Source of the DNA: Mycobacterium sp.
Lineage (GTDB): Bacteria; Actinomycetota; Actinomycetes; Mycobacteriales; Mycobacteriaceae
DNA length: 32,544 nt
Direction: 5' to 3'
Assembly: GCA_022841565.1 (NCBI GenBank)
Contig: JALHRH010000017.1
Coordinates: forward strand, 1 to 32,544
In this document: positions 28,585 to 32,544 of the stretch, piece after piece
Layout of the letters: each line of letters begins with the position of its first letter
How positions within the stretch are numbered: the stretch's first letter is position 1
Translations under genes and position numbers: made by a program
Notes under the pieces: generated by a model
What the model was told of the DNA's origin: nothing
Seen by the model: the letters and a program-made list of their open reading frames with translations, nothing else
Database searches by the model: none

Positions 28585-30110
28585 TTCGGTACCACCAACT
28601 CTGCAGGGGTCATGTCCATCGGTAGGGTGTCGTGCTCCACCAGGGCGTCGGCACGCGACAAGGTCGGTCCCTGCGGCAACAACCGCAGCGCCACCCATGG
28701 CGCCATGCTGGGTTGCAGCGTCAGACCGAGCGCGTCGCGGGCTTCCTTCGTGTCGTCCACCCCGAACCGCGCACCGGCGTTGGTCAGCCACCACAGCGAC
28801 TCGGTCGTTTGGGCGGACGCGTTGTTGCCCGTCACGGCCACGAAATTCGAGTAGTTGGGGCCGAAGTAGACCTGGTCGGCCTCGCGGCCGGTCATGTCGG
28901 CCTTGACGAGGTTGACCACCTTGTTCATCTCGCTGGCCTTGATCGGCAGCGTCGGCCCGGAGAGTACCTGAACGCGGGCCCGGTTCTCCCCGTCGGTTCG
29001 TTCCCACCACCAACAGGTGGACGGATTCTCCCGAATGTCCAGCACATTCAGTGGATCGTTCGGATACGCCGACAGGTCCAGCCGGTTCACCACCGGCATC
29101 TTGGCCAGCGCGGACGGTTCGACGGTCACCGGCTTGGTGTTACCGGGACGTCCGGCATTCTGCAGGATTTGGGCCACCAACGGCGGCAGGGTCTGCACCC
29201 CGTCCTCTAGCACCAGCGAATACTGTTGCGGCCCACTGATTTGCGGCGTGACGAGAATAGTTCCGACCGGGCCAGGAGCGCCGGCGAAGGTCGCCGGGGC
29301 ACCCGCTTTGGGCACCTCAGGAACCAGGAGTTCGGGACCCACCGGCAGGGCGTCGTAGAGGGCGTGGCTCATCGGCCGCGCCTGACTGACCTGCTCGGGC
29401 GTGAGGCCCAGAGGCAACAACACCGACCGGTCAGTGGCGTCGATCTTCGAGCGGCGGCCTTCACGGATCACCCAGGTGTTGCCGCCGTAGCTCAACACCA
29501 CGGCGTCAGACCCGTTCAGTACCCGGCGGTGGCCGCTCATGTCCGGGGTGCCGTCGATGACGGTCACGGTGACGCCGCCCGGCGACGGCATACCCGAGAC
29601 GCCTGACGTACCGCCTACCGTGTCACACACCAGCCATGACGAGGAGGGGGGATCCTTGGGCGCGAATTCCGTCGGCGCACCTGGGATGCCGACCAGCGGC
29701 CCGTGCGGCATGTTGGCGATTTGGCTCCCCTTGACCAGGTGCGGGTTGTCCGGTCGCCCGGTGATCAGCCGCGCCGAGGCCAGGTTCAGCGCCGGGTAGA
29801 GCCGCCCGCCCACCTTGACGTAGAGCGCTCCCGAATCGCGGTCAGCGATGATCGGCGCATCGTTGATCTGGCCTGCCGGGCTGAGAAACGAGTACAGCAA
29901 CGCGCCCAGGCAGATCACCAGGGCCGCAGAGACCGAGGCGACCACCGCCAGCGTCTGGCGACGACCGGGCTCGATTTCCATGCGCACCCGCCACCGGGTT
30001 AGCGCCATCGCGGTCCGGCGGGCCAGGAACTGATAGCCGGTTACCTGGGTCCGCGTCGACAACCCGAGGCCATACCCCGACCCTCGCTGTCCGCGGCTAT
30101 GTTCAGCCAC
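28581..30110 (-). CDS. eccB5: ESX-5 membrane complex subunit EccB5
   Basis: A 509-aa protein (506 in M. tuberculosis). A short cytosolic N-terminus with STRTQVTGYQFLARR precedes a single membrane helix (about 54-76). The rest is a periplasmic domain with repeated beta-helical units; Cys162 (WLVCDT) and Cys366 (STCWWWER) probably form the conserved disulfide. EccB subunits dimerise and form the periplasmic crown that contacts MycP5. The start is GTG at 30110 after GAAAGGTGA. It is the first gene of the ESX-5 operon, opposite malQ, and overlaps eccC5 by four bases. Confidence 0.98.
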   Translation of the reverse strand: MAEHSRGQRGSGYGLGLSTRTQVTGYQFLARRTAMALTRWRVRMEIEPGRRQTLAVVASVSAALVICLGALLYSFLSPAGQINDAPIIADRDSGALYVKVGGRLYPALNLASARLITGRPDNPHLVKGSQIANMPHGPLVGIPGAPTEFAPKDPPSSSWLVCDTVGGTSGVSGMPSPGGVTVTVIDGTPDMSGHRRVLNGSDAVVLSYGGNTWVIREGRRSKIDATDRSVLLPLGLTPEQVSQARPMSHALYDALPVGPELLVPEVPKAGAPATFAGAPGPVGTILVTPQISGPQQYSLVLEDGVQTLPPLVAQILQNAGRPGNTKPVTVEPSALAKMPVVNRLDLSAYPNDPLNVLDIRENPSTCWWWERTDGENRARVQVLSGPTLPIKASEMNKVVNLVKADMTGREADQVYFGPNYSNFVAVTGNNASAQTTESLWWLTNAGARFGVDDTKEARDALGLTLQPSMAPWVALRLLPQGPTLSRADALVEHDTLPMDMTPAELVVPK

Positions 30111-30447
30111 GCTTGGTCACCTTTCGGTCATAACGCACGGATATGTAGCACCCGCTGATCGGGTGCGATGAATCACACTGATAACCGTAGGGCACCTGCG
30201 CAGACCTCGCCAGGCGGCAGCGACCGCGCTGGATCCGCGCGTTGGATCCCCCAAGGTGTCGTCGTGACTTAATGGGCATGTTAGCTGCGAATGCTCAACT
30301 CGGCGCGCTAAGTCGCTCACTGTTCAGCTCAGCGGTGGGCGACACGGCTGAGCCGCGGCAACGCCGGCACGCTGACCTGCCATGCCCAACCTGGCAAGAC
30401 CCTCGCTTTCGCACGCTATCCGGGAGCGGGACGTCAGAATGTTCGGC
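30111..30447. promoter_or_regulatory. Divergent promoter region, eccB5 / malQ
   Basis: A 337-base gap with no supported gene. It should hold the promoter of the ESX-5 operon (minus) and of malQ (plus). A 7-bp palindrome at 30148-30166 lies 38-56 bases before eccB5. I cannot assign -10 or -35 boxes reliably. Confidence 0.55.
30148..30166. promoter_or_regulatory. Palindrome upstream of eccB5
   Basis: GCACCCG (30148-30154) and CGGGTGC (30160-30166) form a perfect inverted repeat around CTGAT. Its position near the likely eccB5 promoter suggests an operator for the whole ESX-5 operon, or a leader hairpin. Confidence 0.45.
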
Positions 30448-32544
30448 ATGACTGAGCTCGCGCCGTCGCTTGTCGAACTCGCCCGCCGGCTCGGTATCGC
30501 CACCAGTTACCAGAATTGGTGCGGACAGCAGGTGTACATCTCGGAAGCCACATTGGTCGCCGTTTTGGGCGCCCTCGGCGTTTCGGCAACCACCGAGCAC
30601 GACCGGAACGGGGCGCTGACCGCGCACCTGCGCTCGTACTGGGCACGATCGCTGCCGCCGACCATTGTCGGGCGGGCCGGCACCCAGCAAAAGTTCTGGG
30701 TGCACGTGACGCACGGCGCTGAAGCCGACGTGTGGCTTCAGCTCGAGGACGGCACCGAACTCGGCGGCGCGGAAAGTCGCATCGTGCAGGTTGACAACTT
30801 CACCCCGCCGTTCGATCTTGACGGACGCCAAATCGGCGAGGCGAGCTTCCTACTTCCGGCCGATCTGCCGCTGGGTTACCACCGTGTGCATCTGCGATCC
30901 GGCGACCACCGAACCAGCACCGCCCTCATCGTCACGCCGGACTGGCTCGGCCTGCCCGAAAGGCTGGGTGGCCGGCGCGCGTGGGGTTTGGCAGCCCAGC
31001 TCTACAGCATGCGGTCGCGGGAGTCCTGGGGCATCGGCGACCTCCGCGACCTGGGCGACCTCGCGCTCTGGTCGGCTTGGGCGCACGGCGCCGATTACCT
31101 GCTGGTCAACCCGCTGCACGCCGCTTGTCTCCCGGGGGCAGGTGGGCGCCGTGGGCGAATAGAACCGTCACCGTACCTGCCGACCTCGCGGCGCTTCGTC
31201 AACCCGCTCTACCTCCGGGTGGAAGCGATTCCGGAGTATGCAGACTTGCCAAAGCGTGGACGGGTGCGGGAATTGCGTGCGCGTGTACAGCGGCGGGCGG
31301 CGCGGTTGGACACGGTCGACCGGGACAGTGCCTGGGCCGCCAAATGTGCGGCACTCGAGCTGATCCACGGCGTGCCGAGATCGGCCGGGCGCGAGCTGGC
31401 CTACGCCGCATTCCGCGCCCGGGAGGGCCGGGACCTGGACGACTTTGCCACGTGGTGCGCGTTGGCCGACAAGCACGGCACCGACTGGTGTCAGTGGCCG
31501 AAATCGGTGCGGCACCCCGACGGCCCGGGCGTTGCCGCCTTCGCCGCCAAGAACGCGACCGCCGTCGATTTTCACCGCTGGCTGCAGTGGCAGCTCGATG
31601 AACAGCTCGCCGCGGCGCAATCGCAGGCCACGCGGGCCGGCATGGCGCTGGGCATCATGCATGACCTGGCCGTCGGCGTGCATCCCACCGGTGCCGACGC
31701 GTGGGCCCTGCAGGACGCGCTGGCGCTGGGCGTGACCGCCGGCGCGCCGCCGGATGAGTTCAACCAGCTGGGCCAGGACTGGTCGCAGCCTCCGTGGCGG
31801 CCCGACCGGCTCGACGAACTGGAGTACCGCCCGTTTCGCGCATTGATCCAGGCGGTGCTGCGGCACGCCGGCGGAGTCCGGATCGACCACATCATCGGAC
31901 TGTTCCGGTTGTGGTGGATTCCGGAGGGTAAGCCGCCGACGGAAGGCACCTACGTGCGCTACGACCACGAGGCGATGATCGGAATCGTCGCGTTGGAGGC
32001 TCAGCGGACGGGGGCGATCGTCGTCGGCGAGGATCTGGGCACCGTCGAACCGTGGGTACGGGACTACTTACTCTTGCGCGGCCTGCTGGGCACCTCCGTC
32101 TTGTGGTTCGAACAGGATGACGCGACCGGCGGACCCCTTCCCGCCGAACGCTGGCGGGAGTACTGCCTGTCCTCGGTCACCACTCACGACCTGCCGCCGA
32201 CCGCCGGGTACCTTGCCGGCGACCATGTTCAGCTAAGGGAATCCCTGGGCCTGCTGACCCGGCCCGTCGAAGTCGAGCAGGAGGCGGCTACTCGCGAACG
32301 CACGGCCTGGCTGGCCGAGCTGCGCCGGGTGGGCCTGATCGACGACGGTGAGGACGGACCTGAGGAGCTGATTCTCGCCCTCTACCGGTACCTTGGCCGG
32401 ACGCCGTCCCGGTTGCTGGGCGTCGCGTTGACCGACGCCGTCGGCGACCGGCGCACCCAGAACCAGCCGGGCACCACCGACGAGTACCCCAACTGGAGGG
32501 TCCCGCTGACGGGTCCCGACGGCCGGCCGGTGCAGCTGGAGTCG
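30448..32544 (+). CDS. malQ: 4-alpha-glucanotransferase MalQ (C-terminal end missing)
   Basis: An open frame of 699 codons runs to the right edge; M. tuberculosis MalQ (Rv1781c) is 724 aa, so only the last part is missing. It is a GH77 amylomaltase that transfers alpha-1,4-glucan segments between glycogen or maltodextrin chains in the cytosol. The catalytic residues are visible: nucleophile Asp480 (RIDHIIG), acid/base Glu528 (VVGEDLG) and transition-state Asp581 (TTHDLPP). EYRPFRAL and the TDEYPNWRVPL end are typical. ATG 30448 gives MTELAPSLVELARR as in M. tuberculosis; an in-frame ATG at 30439 is an alternative. It flanks ESX-5 in M. tuberculosis as well and has no known role in secretion. 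Confidence 0.96.
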   Translation, partial: MTELAPSLVELARRLGIATSYQNWCGQQVYISEATLVAVLGALGVSATTEHDRNGALTAHLRSYWARSLPPTIVGRAGTQQKFWVHVTHGAEADVWLQLEDGTELGGAESRIVQVDNFTPPFDLDGRQIGEASFLLPADLPLGYHRVHLRSGDHRTSTALIVTPDWLGLPERLGGRRAWGLAAQLYSMRSRESWGIGDLRDLGDLALWSAWAHGADYLLVNPLHAACLPGAGGRRGRIEPSPYLPTSRRFVNPLYLRVEAIPEYADLPKRGRVRELRARVQRRAARLDTVDRDSAWAAKCAALELIHGVPRSAGRELAYAAFRAREGRDLDDFATWCALADKHGTDWCQWPKSVRHPDGPGVAAFAAKNATAVDFHRWLQWQLDEQLAAAQSQATRAGMALGIMHDLAVGVHPTGADAWALQDALALGVTAGAPPDEFNQLGQDWSQPPWRPDRLDELEYRPFRALIQAVLRHAGGVRIDHIIGLFRLWWIPEGKPPTEGTYVRYDHEAMIGIVALEAQRTGAIVVGEDLGTVEPWVRDYLLLRGLLGTSVLWFEQDDATGGPLPAERWREYCLSSVTTHDLPPTAGYLAGDHVQLRESLGLLTRPVEVEQEAATRERTAWLAELRRVGLIDDGEDGPEELILALYRYLGRTPSRLLGVALTDAVGDRRTQNQPGTTDEYPNWRVPLTGPDGRPVQLES

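Noticed and set aside
30295..30831. Minus-strand frame of 178 codons over the start of malQ
   Set aside because: Antisense to the conserved MalQ N-terminus and without domain likeness.
31129..31164. Possible frameshift or stop in malQ
   Set aside because: The frame reads through without a stop, and the residues before and after (NPLHAA, EPSPYLPTSRRF) stay in one frame; only the short linker differs from M. tuberculosis.

Overview
The window is a chromosomal segment of a slow-growing Mycobacterium and carries an almost complete ESX-5 type VII secretion locus, mostly on the minus strand. The species group is inferred from the high GC content, the density of PPE genes, and ESX-5 proteins that closely match the Mycobacterium tuberculosis set as I remember it. 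ESX-5 is known only from slow growers. The layout has two PPE genes, one PE gene, and neither PE18 nor PPE27. That looks more like Mycobacterium avium-type loci than M. tuberculosis, but I cannot name the species from sequence alone.

Read in the direction of transcription (right to left), the locus starts at a divergent promoter region next to malQ (plus strand, cut by the right edge). Then come eccB5 and eccC5, which overlap by four bases. A convergent cyp143 gene and a divergent 3Fe-4S ferredoxin follow, then PPE25-like and PPE26-like genes. Next is an unusual insert: a plus-strand PstS3-like phosphate-binding lipoprotein and a minus-strand secreted DUF732 protein. After the insert come PE19, esxM, esxN, espG5, eccD5, mycP5, eccE5 and eccA5. 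The last four are joined by overlaps. Beyond eccA5 lie five more complete PPE genes and a second DUF732 gene that runs off the left edge.

How the genes work together (family knowledge): EccB5, EccC5, EccD5 and EccE5 form the inner-membrane channel. MycP5 is the periplasmic protease that stabilises it. EccC5 is the motor that recognises YxxxD/E signals on EsxM and PE19. EspG5 is the cytosolic chaperone for PE-PPE pairs, and EccA5 is a cytosolic AAA+ ATPase. EsxM/EsxN and the PE/PPE proteins are the cargo.

Most notable are: the PstS3-like gene inside a locus whose M. tuberculosis counterpart is phosphate-regulated; two decayed PPE relics (a C-terminal tail between PE19 and esxM, a frameshifted N-terminus between cyp143 and eccC5); two small candidate genes (44 aa coupled to eccD5, 58 aa behind an inverted repeat that covers its ribosome binding site); a Thr/Ser-rich expansion of the MycP5 loop; a ratio of seven intact PPE genes to one PE gene; and several perfect hairpins between secretion genes. 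I saw no tRNA, rRNA, CRISPR array or insertion sequence.
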